DNA of 64,000 bases from positions 1-64,000 of the forward strand of contig NZ_JAAXPG010000036.1 of the NCBI RefSeq assembly GCF_012396365.1, read 5' to 3'. A program made the translations under genes and the position numbers. The notes under the pieces were generated by a model that was given only the letters and a program-made list of their open reading frames with translations, had not been told where the DNA came from and made no database searches. Positions within the stretch are counted from its first letter, which is position 1. Each line of letters begins with the position of its first letter. Shown in pieces: positions 56,791-64,000 of the stretch. This DNA is from Nocardiopsis alborubida (GTDB taxonomy: Bacteria; Actinomycetota; Actinomycetes; Streptosporangiales; Streptosporangiaceae).

Positions 56791-59223
56791 CTACAGCTCG
56801 ATGCCCACGATGTCCTCCGGGCGCACCGGCGCGTGGGTCAGGGCCCTGCCCGTGGCCGCGCGCACCGCGGCCACGACGGCCGGGGTCGAGGACAGCGTCG
56901 GCGGCTCGCCGGCGCCGCGCAGCCCGTAGGGCGCGTGCGGGTCGGGGCGCTCCAGCACCTCGATCCGCATCGGCGGCGTGTCCAGGATGGTGGGGATGAG
57001 GTAGTCGGTGAACGAGGGGTTGCGGATCTCCCCGTCCTTGACCTGCACCTCCTCCATCAGCGCCAGGCCCAGGCCCTGCGTGGAGCCGCCCTGGATCTGC
57101 CCGGCCAGCTGCTGGGGGTGCAGCACCCGGCCCACGTCCTGTACCGCGTCGAGCGCGACCACCTTCACCAGGCCCAGGTCCACGTCCACGTCGACCACGG
57201 CCCGGTGCACGCACATCCCGAACTGGGTGTGCGAGGAGCCCTGGCCCAGCTTGGGGTCGAGCATCTCGGTGGGCCGGTGGTGGTACTCGCGGGTGTGCTC
57301 GACCACCGTGCCGCCGCGCGCCGAGTCCCCCAGCAGGTCCGCCAGGGACACCAGCGCGCCGACCGTGGCCGACACCAGCTTGCCGCCGTCCAGGGACAGG
57401 TCGGTGTCGGGCAGCGCCTCGGGCACGATCCCGCGCTCGCGGGCCAGCGCGAACACCTCGGCGCGCACCGACGCGCACGCGGTCATGACCGCGCCGCCGG
57501 TCATGTACGACTGCCGCGAGGCCGAGGAGGAGCCCGCCGAGCCGACCTGGGTGTCGGCGGGGGCGATGACCACCTTCTCCACGCCCAGCTCGGTCCGGGC
57601 GATCTGCCCCTTGACCGTCACCAGGCCCTGACCGACCTCGGCCGCCGCCGTGTGCACCAGCACCACCGGCTCGCCGCCCACGACCTCCAGCCGCACCCGC
57701 GCGGTGGAGTAGTCGTCGAACCCCTCCGAGAAGCACAGGTTCTTCAGCCCCAGGCCGTAGCCCACACCGCGCACCACGCCCTCGCCGCGCGTGGTGCCCG
57801 CCACCCCGCCCGGCAGGGTGCGCTGGTCGGCGGGGTCGGTCAGCGCGTCGCGCTCGGGCGGCATCGGCAGGGCACGGCAGCGCTCCAGCATCTCCGCCAT
57901 CGGCAGCGGCATGTCGATCTCCTGGCCCGTGATGATCCGCGAGCCCTGCGACATGGCGTTCCTGATCCGCAGGTCCACCGGGTGCATCCCCAGCTCCTCG
58001 GCGAGCCGGTCCATCTGCGACTCGTAGGCGAAGCAGGCCTGCACCGCGCCGAACCCGCGCATCGCACCGCACGGCGGGTTGTTGGTGTACACCCCGTAGG
58101 CGTCCACCAGCACGTTCTCCACCTCGTAGGGGCCGATGCCCAGGGAGGAGGCCACACCCACCACCGCGGGGGTCGCCGACGCGTACGCGCCGCCGTCCAC
58201 GATGATCTCCGCCGTGGCGTAGAGCAGCGTGCCGTCCGCGCGCGCCCCGTGCTCGTAGCGCATCCTGGCCGGGTGCCGGTGCACGTGCCCGTAGAAGGAC
58301 TCCTCGCGGTTGTACACGAACTTGACCGGTCTGCCGGTGCGCAGCGCCAGCAGGGCCGCGTGGATCTGCATCGACAGGTCCTCGCGGGCGCCGAAGGCCC
58401 CGCCCACCCCGGCCAGAGTCAGCCGCACCTTGTCCTCGGGCAGCCCCAGTGCCGGGGCGATCTGGCGCTGGTCCACGTGCAGCCACTGCGTGGCCACGTA
58501 CAGGTCCACCCCGCCGTCCTCGGCCGGGACGGCCATGCCCGACTCCGGGCCCAGGAAGGCCTGGTCCTGCATGCCGACCTCGTACTCGGAGGCCACCACC
58601 GCGTGGGCCTCGGCGCGCAGCCGCTCCAGAACCTCGCCCTCGCGCCCGGCCGAGCCCGCCGCGGCGGCGAACGCGCCCGTGCGCACCGGCTGGTAGCGCA
58701 GGCGGTTGCCGCGCGGGTTGTACTCGGGGTGGTCGGGGACCGTGCCCGGCTCGTGCACCGGCGGGCAGTCGGGGTCCAGCGCGGCCCGCCGGGAGTCGCT
58801 GACCGGCTCCAGAACCGCGTAGTCCACCCGGACGCGCTCCATCGCCCGCCGCGCGGTCTCGGGGTGGTCGGCGGCCACGATCGCCACCGCCTCGCCCTTG
58901 TAGCGCACCTTGTCGAAGGCCAGCACCGGCTGGTCCTGGTACTCCAGACCGTAACGCTTCTGCCCGGGCACGTCCTCGTGGGTGAGCACCGCGTGCACCC
59001 CGGGCACCTTCAGCGCCTCGGTGACGTCGATGCCGCGGATCTCGGCGTGCGGGTGGGGGCTGCGCAGGGTCGCCCCCCACAGCATGTCCTCCATCCACAT
59101 GTCCGAGGAGTAGGCGAACTCGCCGGTGACCTTCAGGGTCCCGTCGGGGCGGCGCGGGCTGGAGCCCACCCCGTCCCTGGTCGTGCTCGTCAGGTCCGTC
59201 ACGGTACGGGTCGTCGCCGCCAT
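56791..59223 (-). CDS. Molybdopterin subunit of a xanthine-dehydrogenase-type enzyme
   Basis: The 810-residue large subunit shows the cofactor-binding motifs GPESGMAVP, LAGVGGAFGAREDLSMQIHAALLA, PPCGAMRGFGAVQACFAYESQMD and AAAEVGQGLVTVKGQI, and active-site Glu773 in RGAGEPPTLSSTPAV. It forms the Mo part of a three-subunit enzyme with the FAD and Fe-S proteins encoded upstream. The ATG overlaps the stop of the amidohydrolase gene by one base. Substrate is probably hypoxanthine/xanthine or another purine, given the neighbours. Confidence 0.93.
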   Translation of the reverse strand: MAATTRTVTDLTSTTRDGVGSSPRRPDGTLKVTGEFAYSSDMWMEDMLWGATLRSPHPHAEIRGIDVTEALKVPGVHAVLTHEDVPGQKRYGLEYQDQPVLAFDKVRYKGEAVAIVAADHPETARRAMERVRVDYAVLEPVSDSRRAALDPDCPPVHEPGTVPDHPEYNPRGNRLRYQPVRTGAFAAAAGSAGREGEVLERLRAEAHAVVASEYEVGMQDQAFLGPESGMAVPAEDGGVDLYVATQWLHVDQRQIAPALGLPEDKVRLTLAGVGGAFGAREDLSMQIHAALLALRTGRPVKFVYNREESFYGHVHRHPARMRYEHGARADGTLLYATAEIIVDGGAYASATPAVVGVASSLGIGPYEVENVLVDAYGVYTNNPPCGAMRGFGAVQACFAYESQMDRLAEELGMHPVDLRIRNAMSQGSRIITGQEIDMPLPMAEMLERCRALPMPPERDALTDPADQRTLPGGVAGTTRGEGVVRGVGYGLGLKNLCFSEGFDDYSTARVRLEVVGGEPVVLVHTAAAEVGQGLVTVKGQIARTELGVEKVVIAPADTQVGSAGSSSASRQSYMTGGAVMTACASVRAEVFALARERGIVPEALPDTDLSLDGGKLVSATVGALVSLADLLGDSARGGTVVEHTREYHHRPTEMLDPKLGQGSSHTQFGMCVHRAVVDVDVDLGLVKVVALDAVQDVGRVLHPQQLAGQIQGGSTQGLGLALMEEVQVKDGEIRNPSFTDYLIPTILDTPPMRIEVLERPDPHAPYGLRGAGEPPTLSSTPAVVAAVRAATGRALTHAPVRPEDIVGIEL

Positions 59224-60590
59224 CAGCGGTTCACCTCCTGCGTCAGGGCGCGGTGCGCCGCACGGCCGCGCGCGGCGGCCGTCTCCGCGGACAGGGTGCG
59301 CAGCTCACCGCGGTCGACGACGGTGCTCCCGCCGACCCAGAGCCGCTCCAGGGGCGGGGTGGGGCCGAAGACCGCCGCCACCACCGGGTCCCCGATCACG
59401 TCGTAGCCGAACCCGTCCACCCGCCACAGGGCGATGTCGGCCAGCTTGCCCACCGCCAGGGAGCCCAGTTCGGCGTCACGGCCCAGCACCCGGGCGCCGC
59501 CCAGGGTGGCCATCTCCAGCGCCTGGCGGGCGCTGAGCGCCGTGGGGCCCCTGCGCGCACGGGCCATCAACAGCGCCTGGTGCATCTCACCGGCCAGCGG
59601 CGTCAGCTCGCTGGAGGCCGGGCCGTCCACGCCCAGGCCCACCGGCACGCCCGCCTCCAACAGCTCGGGGACCCGGCAGATCCCCGCGCCCAGGCGGGCG
59701 TTGGAGGTGGGGCAGTGCGCCACCCCGGTGCCCGTGGCCGCGATCCGCCTGATCGCCGCGTCCGACAGGTGCACGGCGTGCGCGAACCACACGTCCGGGC
59801 CCAGCCAGCCGAGCTTCTCGGCGTACTCCACGGGGGTGCACCCGAACTCGGCCAGGCACTGCTCCTCCTCGTCGAGCGTCTCGGCCAGGTGGGTGTGCAG
59901 CCGCACCCCCCGGTCCCGGGCCAGCGCCGCGCTCTCCACCATCAGTCCGCGCGAGACCGAGAACGGCGAGCACGGGGCCACCGCCACCCGCGTCATCGCC
60001 TCGGGCGCGGTGTCGTGGTGGGCGTCGATGGCCTCGGCGGTGCCCGCCAGGGCCCGCTCCAGCGTCTCCACCACGGCGTCCGGCGGCAGCCCGCCCTGGC
60101 TCTGGCCCCGGTCCATCGACCCGCGGGCCAGGTCCAGGCGCACGCCCACCTCGCGGGCGGCCTCCACCTCGGCGGCCACGATGTCCCCGCGGCCCGAGGG
60201 GTGGACGTAGTGGTGGTCGGAGGCGGTCGTGCACCCCGACAGCGCCAGGTGCGCCAGCCCGGCCGAGGTCGTCCCCGACACCACGTCGGCGTCCAGGCGG
60301 CCCCAGATCTCGTAGGAGCCCACCAGCCACTCGAAGAGCGTGCCGTCGGCGAACAGCCCCTGCGTCGCCCACTGGTAGAGGTGGTTGTGCGTGTTGACCA
60401 GGCCCGGTGTGACCAGGCACCCGCGCCCGTCCACGCGTTCGAGGCCCTCGGCTCCGGGGGCCGGTCCCGCGCCCACCGCGGCGATGCGCCCTCCGCGCAC
60501 CACCACGTGGCCGCCGGCGTACTCCGCGCCGTCCACGGTCACCACGTGGGCGCCCTCGACGACGAACCCGTCTCCGTCCACCGCGCTCAC
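59223..60590 (-). CDS. 8-Oxoguanine deaminase-like amidohydrolase
   Basis: The 455-residue metal-dependent deaminase has LVTPGLVNTHNHLYQWATQGLFADG (metal-binding His68 and His70), GLPPDAVVETLERALAGT, VRLHTHLAETLDEEEQCLAEFG (His), WFAHAVHLSDAAI and VGLGVDGPASSELTPLAGEMHQALLMAR (Asp). This is the pattern of the 8-oxoguanine/guanine deaminase branch related to atrazine chlorohydrolases; AtzB-like activity cannot be ruled out. GTG start and GTGA overlap with the Fe-S gene place it firmly within the operon. It would feed deaminated purines to the dehydrogenase. Confidence 0.88.
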   Translation of the reverse strand: MSAVDGDGFVVEGAHVVTVDGAEYAGGHVVVRGGRIAAVGAGPAPGAEGLERVDGRGCLVTPGLVNTHNHLYQWATQGLFADGTLFEWLVGSYEIWGRLDADVVSGTTSAGLAHLALSGCTTASDHHYVHPSGRGDIVAAEVEAAREVGVRLDLARGSMDRGQSQGGLPPDAVVETLERALAGTAEAIDAHHDTAPEAMTRVAVAPCSPFSVSRGLMVESAALARDRGVRLHTHLAETLDEEEQCLAEFGCTPVEYAEKLGWLGPDVWFAHAVHLSDAAIRRIAATGTGVAHCPTSNARLGAGICRVPELLEAGVPVGLGVDGPASSELTPLAGEMHQALLMARARRGPTALSARQALEMATLGGARVLGRDAELGSLAVGKLADIALWRVDGFGYDVIGDPVVAAVFGPTPPLERLWVGGSTVVDRGELRTLSAETAAARGRAAHRALTQEVNR

Positions 60591-61090
60591 GTGCCGCTCC
60601 CGATCCGCCGCGAGGCGGCCAGGCGCACCGCGTCGAGGATCTTCTCGTACCCGGTGCACCGGCACAGGTTGCCCGCCAGCGCCTCACGGATCTCGGCGTC
60701 CTCCGGTGCGGGCAGCCCCGCACCCACGGTGCGCTCCAGCAGGTCGTCGGTCTGCACCAGCAGGCCCGGCGTGCAGAAACCGCACTGGACCGCGCCCGCC
60801 TCCACGAAGGCCTCCTGTACCGTGCCCAGTTCGCGCTCGGCGCCCCCGCCCGCAGTCAGGCCCTCCACGGTGCGCACCTCGCGCCCCTGCGCCTGCCCGG
60901 CGGCGATCATGCACGAACACGCCGTCACGCCGTCGAAGTAGACCGTGCACGAGCCGCACTCGCCCTGCTCGCACGCGTTCTTGCTGCCCGGCAGCCCCAG
61001 CCGCTCACGCAGCACGTACAGCAGGCTCTCGCCCGCCCACACGTCGTCGGCGGTGACGTCCTCGCCGTTGACCCTGAAACTCACGCGCAT
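60587..61090 (-). CDS. [2Fe-2S] subunit of the xanthine-dehydrogenase-type enzyme
   Basis: The 167-residue protein has the plant-type cluster site Cys40, Cys45, Cys48 and Cys60 (CEQGECGSC and TACSC) and the second site Cys103, Cys106, Cys143 and Cys145 (CGFC and CRC). It passes electrons from molybdenum to FAD. It overlaps the FAD subunit gene by 10 bases and the deaminase gene by 4, so translation of the four-gene operon is tightly coupled. Confidence 0.94.
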   Translation of the reverse strand: MRVSFRVNGEDVTADDVWAGESLLYVLRERLGLPGSKNACEQGECGSCTVYFDGVTACSCMIAAGQAQGREVRTVEGLTAGGGAERELGTVQEAFVEAGAVQCGFCTPGLLVQTDDLLERTVGAGLPAPEDAEIREALAGNLCRCTGYEKILDAVRLAASRRIGSGT

Positions 61091-61950
61091 CGCGTGGCTC
61101 CCTTCCGGTAGTCGGTGACCGACCAGCTCAGTGCGCGACGCGCCATCACCGAGAGCGCGTGCCTGCGGTACTCGGCGCTGCCCCGCTGGTCGTCGATGGG
61201 GCGGGCGGCCGCGGCCACCAGTTCACCGAACCTGCGCACGACCGGCTCCGCGAGCGGGCGGCCGTCCTCCCAGTCGAACTCCGCCGCCAGGAACTCCTCG
61301 GCGGCCTCCGCGCGCAGCGGCGTGGGACCGGCCGAGCCCACCCCCGTCCCCACGGCCCGGCGCCCGGTGTCCAGGGCCAGCGAGAAGGAGGTCACCGCGA
61401 TGACCATCGCGTTGCGCGTGCCGATCTTGGCGAACTGCTGGGGGCCCGTCGGCTCGGGCAGCAGCACCGCCGTGATCAGCTCATCGGCCTGGCGCGCGGT
61501 CGTGCGCAGCGACAGGTAGAACTCGCGGGCGGGCACCCGGCGCCTGCCCCGCACCGACGCCAGCTCGACCACCGCGTCGGTGGCCAGCAGCGGCGGGTGG
61601 GACTCCCCGGCGGGCGAGGCGCCGCCCAGGTTGCCGCCCACGGTGCCGCGGTTGCGGATCTGCGGGGAGGCCACCGAACGCGAGGCCCTGGCCAGCGCCG
61701 GGGCCCGCTCCGACAGGTGCTCGATCACCGTGGTGTAGGGCACGCCCGCGCCCAGGCGGGTGTGCTCCCCGTCCGGCCCGAACTCGGCCAGTTCCGGGAT
61801 CCGGGTCAGGTCGATCAGGGCGGGCGGCCGCCTCTTGTCGAAGTTGAGCTCCACCATCACGTCGGTGCCGCCCATGATGGGCACCGCCTCGGGCAGTGCG
61901 CTCTTCGCCTCAAGGGCCTCCTCCAGTGTGGAGGGGCTCAGGAACTCCAT
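61081..61950 (-). CDS. FAD subunit of the xanthine-dehydrogenase-type enzyme
   Basis: The 289-residue medium subunit has EAVPIMGGTDVMVELNFDKRRPPALIDLTRI and the FAD-binding loop RNRGTVGGNLGGASPAGESHPPLLATDA. It lacks the four-cysteine [4Fe-4S] insert of its counterpart at 51295. The ATG at 61950 has AAGAGGACC upstream and matches the family N-terminus; in-frame starts further up to 61989 are less likely. It is the first gene of the operon and diverges from a PucR regulator gene. Confidence 0.92.
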   Translation of the reverse strand: MEFLSPSTLEEALEAKSALPEAVPIMGGTDVMVELNFDKRRPPALIDLTRIPELAEFGPDGEHTRLGAGVPYTTVIEHLSERAPALARASRSVASPQIRNRGTVGGNLGGASPAGESHPPLLATDAVVELASVRGRRRVPAREFYLSLRTTARQADELITAVLLPEPTGPQQFAKIGTRNAMVIAVTSFSLALDTGRRAVGTGVGSAGPTPLRAEAAEEFLAAEFDWEDGRPLAEPVVRRFGELVAAAARPIDDQRGSAEYRRHALSVMARRALSWSVTDYRKGATRCA

Positions 61951-62098
61951 GCTCGGTCCTCTTGTCGCCATGGTCGTGCCGCCGCTCACTCGCGGCCTGG
62001 CGCGGTCTGTCGGTCGCGTCTTCCCCGGTGGGTCTCGTCGATGTTGTGAAGTACACCACTGGGAGCGCGGTCGCTACCAGCAAGTGATGACATGAAGT

Positions 62099-62113
62099 GT
62101 TCGCGGAACGAAC
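62099..62113. promoter_or_regulatory. Inverted repeat between the purine operon and PucR
   Basis: GTTCG (62099-62103) and CGAAC (62109-62113) flank CGGAA. It overlaps a second weaker repeat (AACGA to TCGTT, 62108-62124). The site lies in the middle of the 266-bp divergent region, the AT-richest part of which (62041-62130) should contain both promoters. Candidate PucR site. Confidence 0.45.
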
Positions 62114-62216
62114 GGTTATCGTTGGGCGTTTCCTACAAGTGGCGTCACCGGAGTAAGGTTCGCCGCCGTACCACCCGGGGGCGCCCGCCGCCCACACGAG
62201 CGACAGAGGGACGTTC

Positions 62217-63779
62217 ATGCGGATCAGCGAGCTGCTCGCGGTCACACGGCTGCACCTGAGATTCCTGTCGGGGGCCGAGCACGCGGACCGCACCCTGCGG
62301 TGGGCCTACACCACCGACCTGCTCGAACCCGCCCGCTACCTGAGCGGCGGCGAGTTCGTCCTCACCGGCATGATGTGGCGTACCCGCCCCGAGGACTCGC
62401 GCACCTTCGTGGCCTCCGTCGCCGGGGCCGGGGCGGTCGCCGTCGGCGCCGGGACCGCCCTGGGCGAGGTTCCCGCCGACCTGGTGGAGGCCTGTCGCGC
62501 CCACGACCTGCCCCTGGTGGAGGTACCTCCGGAGACCTCCTTCGGGGCGGTCACCGAGGAGGTGCTGCGCTCCCTGACCCAGCACCGCTTCACCACCATC
62601 GCCGAGACCCGCGACCGACACCGCCGCCTCATGGCCGACGTCGCCGCCGGGGCCGACTTCCCCCGGGCCTTCGCCGAGGCCGCAGGGCAGACCGGGCGGG
62701 CCGCCTGGGCCCTGTCCTGTACGGGCCGCCACATCGCCGCCTCCGACGGGCCCCTGCCCGAGGACGAGCGCGAGTGGATCGCCGCCCGCGCCCTGACCGG
62801 CCCGCCCCTGCCGCACACCGTACGCACGCCCCAGCGGGAGGACCGCGCACTCACACTCCTGCCGGTCCAGGCCCGCGAGTCCCACCCCCTGGCCACCTGG
62901 CTGGTGGTCTGCGAGGGCGACCACGGCTCCTGGACCGAGGAGGAGCACGAGTCGGTGGCCGAACTCGTCTCCATCGCCGGGCTCGCCCGCAGCCGCGCCG
63001 AGGAGCGCGCCCTGACCGACGCCCGCCACCTGGAGGGGCTGCCCCGGCTGCTGGCCGCCCAGCGCTTCGACGAGGTCACCGAACTCCTGCGCGGCACCGA
63101 CCCGGCCAGTGGCCAGGGCAGCCACGTCGTGGTCAGCGCCGTCATGCTGCCCGAACCCCGGGTGCCCGACCTGGCCCGGCGCGTGCTCGCCGAACTGGTC
63201 GCCGACCGACCCGGAGCCGTCGTCACCGGCGACGAGGACGCCCTGGCCGTCGTCCCGGTGCCGGGGGGCGACGCCCGCGCCGGCGCCGAGGACGTCCGCG
63301 CCGCGCTGCTGCACCGCGCCCGCGTCCTGGAGGGCGGCCTGCTCGACCACCGGCTCGCCATCGGTCTCAGCTCGGCCGTGCGGGGCGTTCCCGACCTGCG
63401 CGGCGCCGCCGTGGAGGCCCGCCACGCCCGCCGCCTGGCCGAGCTGCGCGGCGGCCGGTCCCGGGTGATCGCCGGGGCCGAGATCGACTCCCACGAGCTG
63501 CTGCTGGCCTCGGTCCCCGAGGAGGTGCAGTCCTCCTACCGCGAGCGGCTGCTGGGCCCGCTGCTGGCCTACGACCGCGACCACCGCTCGGAGCTGGTGC
63601 AGACCCTGGAGCAGTTCCTGGCCCACTCGGGTTCCTGGCAGCGCTGCGCCGCCACCATGCACGTGCACGTCAACACGCTGCGGTACCGGATCGGCCGGGT
63701 GGAGGAGCTGACCGGACGGGACCTGAGCAGCCTGGAGCACCGGGTGGACCTGTTCCTGGCGCTCAAGCTCCGGGACTGA
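62217..63779 (+). CDS. PucR-family regulator of the purine operon
   Basis: The 520-residue protein has an N-terminal PucR domain (LDPARYLSGGEFVLTGMMWRT-like region, about 10-130), a middle GGDEF-like/CdaR part (RVLEGGLLDHRLAIGLSSAVRGV) and a C-terminal helix-turn-helix: LVQTLEQFLAHSGSWQRCAATMHVHVNTLRYRIGRVEELTG. PucR proteins sense purine breakdown intermediates in B. subtilis. AGAGGGAC precedes the ATG. It diverges from the xanthine-dehydrogenase-type operon and most likely controls it. Confidence 0.9.
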   Translation: MRISELLAVTRLHLRFLSGAEHADRTLRWAYTTDLLEPARYLSGGEFVLTGMMWRTRPEDSRTFVASVAGAGAVAVGAGTALGEVPADLVEACRAHDLPLVEVPPETSFGAVTEEVLRSLTQHRFTTIAETRDRHRRLMADVAAGADFPRAFAEAAGQTGRAAWALSCTGRHIAASDGPLPEDEREWIAARALTGPPLPHTVRTPQREDRALTLLPVQARESHPLATWLVVCEGDHGSWTEEEHESVAELVSIAGLARSRAEERALTDARHLEGLPRLLAAQRFDEVTELLRGTDPASGQGSHVVVSAVMLPEPRVPDLARRVLAELVADRPGAVVTGDEDALAVVPVPGGDARAGAEDVRAALLHRARVLEGGLLDHRLAIGLSSAVRGVPDLRGAAVEARHARRLAELRGGRSRVIAGAEIDSHELLLASVPEEVQSSYRERLLGPLLAYDRDHRSELVQTLEQFLAHSGSWQRCAATMHVHVNTLRYRIGRVEELTGRDLSSLEHRVDLFLALKLRD

Positions 63780-63894
63780 GGCCCCGCCGGGGGAGGGACG
63801 CCGGGGGAGGGGAGCGGCCCGCACCGGGCGGTCCGCGTCAGGGAGTGTGCGCGCCGGAGCGCGGGTGTCACAGGCCAGCGCTAGGGTGCTCGCG

Positions 63895-64000
63895 ATGAGT
63901 ACCGACCTCCTTCTCCCCGAGACCACCGGCGCCGACCTTTCCGGCGCCGACCTGCGCGATCAGCTGGCCCGCCCCCTGGACGCGCCGCGCGTGTTCACCC
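63895..64000 (+). CDS. Start of a protein of unknown function, cut by window edge
   Basis: An ATG at 63895 opens a frame of 35 codons up to the edge (MSTDLLLPETTGADLSGADL, then RDQLARPLDAPRVFT). The codon use is typical of the window, and the spacing of 115 bp after the PucR gene leaves room for a promoter. The fragment is too short to assign; GADLSGADL resembles a pentapeptide repeat but two units prove nothing. Confidence 0.45.
   Translation, partial: MSTDLLLPETTGADLSGADLRDQLARPLDAPRVFT

Noticed and set aside
63931..63957. Pentapeptide-repeat protein at the right edge
   Set aside because: Only two GADLS-like units are visible, too few to support the assignment.

Overview
The window is high-GC actinobacterial chromosome: GTG and TTG starts are common, purine-rich ribosome-binding sites sit next to almost every start, and third codon positions are nearly all G or C. 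A perfect 14-bp CelR/CebR-type operator (TGGGAGCGCTCCCA), trehalose synthesis from glycogen (treY, treZ), mono-functional Ku and Rv3235-family genes together point to a Nocardiopsis/Thermobifida-like member of the Streptosporangiales. This placement is inferred from gene content, not from an rRNA gene; I see no rRNA, tRNA, CRISPR array, transposase or integrase.

Layout. 1-5 kb: a truncated DUF222/HNH nuclease gene, a 750-bp non-coding stretch with short tandem repeats, a glycerophosphodiesterase-MFS operon and an Rv3235-like protein. 5-11 kb: S9 peptidase, secreted NlpC/P60 hydrolase behind a long leader, a small membrane protein and a GT2 glycosyltransferase. 11-19 kb: a lone pstS, then treY, an RlmA-like rRNA methyltransferase, treZ, an alpha/beta hydrolase and a lipoprotein. 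19-24.4 kb: an Erm-type 23S rRNA methylase, a methyltransferase, an APH-like kinase, and an MFS exporter with a repeat-encoded tail divergent from its probable HTH regulator. 24.5-30.3 kb: a DRE-TIM aldolase and 2-hydroxyacid dehydrogenase pair, an MHS-family transporter, a P-loop kinase, a DUF4916 NUDIX protein and a STAS protein. 30.4-34 kb: a bPH2 gene pair divergent from an SPFH plus ribbon-helix-helix pair, with a palindrome in the shared promoter. 34-41 kb: FAD dehydrogenase, membrane protein, zinc alcohol dehydrogenase, Ku and a CBM2-bearing CE1 esterase. 41-51 kb: DDAH, TetR, agmatinase, PucR, GAF regulator, aminotransferase and a D-Ala-D-Ala ligase-like gene. 51-64 kb: an SDR pseudogene, a PaoABC-like molybdenum oxidoreductase, a nucleobase permease, a xanthine-dehydrogenase-type operon containing an 8-oxoguanine-deaminase-like amidohydrolase, and a divergent PucR regulator.

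How it fits together. The 51-64 kb block is the most coherent: the permease brings in purines, the PucR-linked operon deaminates and oxidises them, and a second molybdoenzyme of different architecture lies beside it under its own palindromic operator. The 41-46 kb block handles guanidino compounds (methylated arginine, agmatine or guanidinobutyrate) under TetR and PucR regulators.

The most unusual signal lies outside genes. A 91-bp imperfect palindrome occurs four times, aligned without gaps, in both orientations, each copy 21-31 bases past a stop codon. I do not recognise it as a named repeat family.
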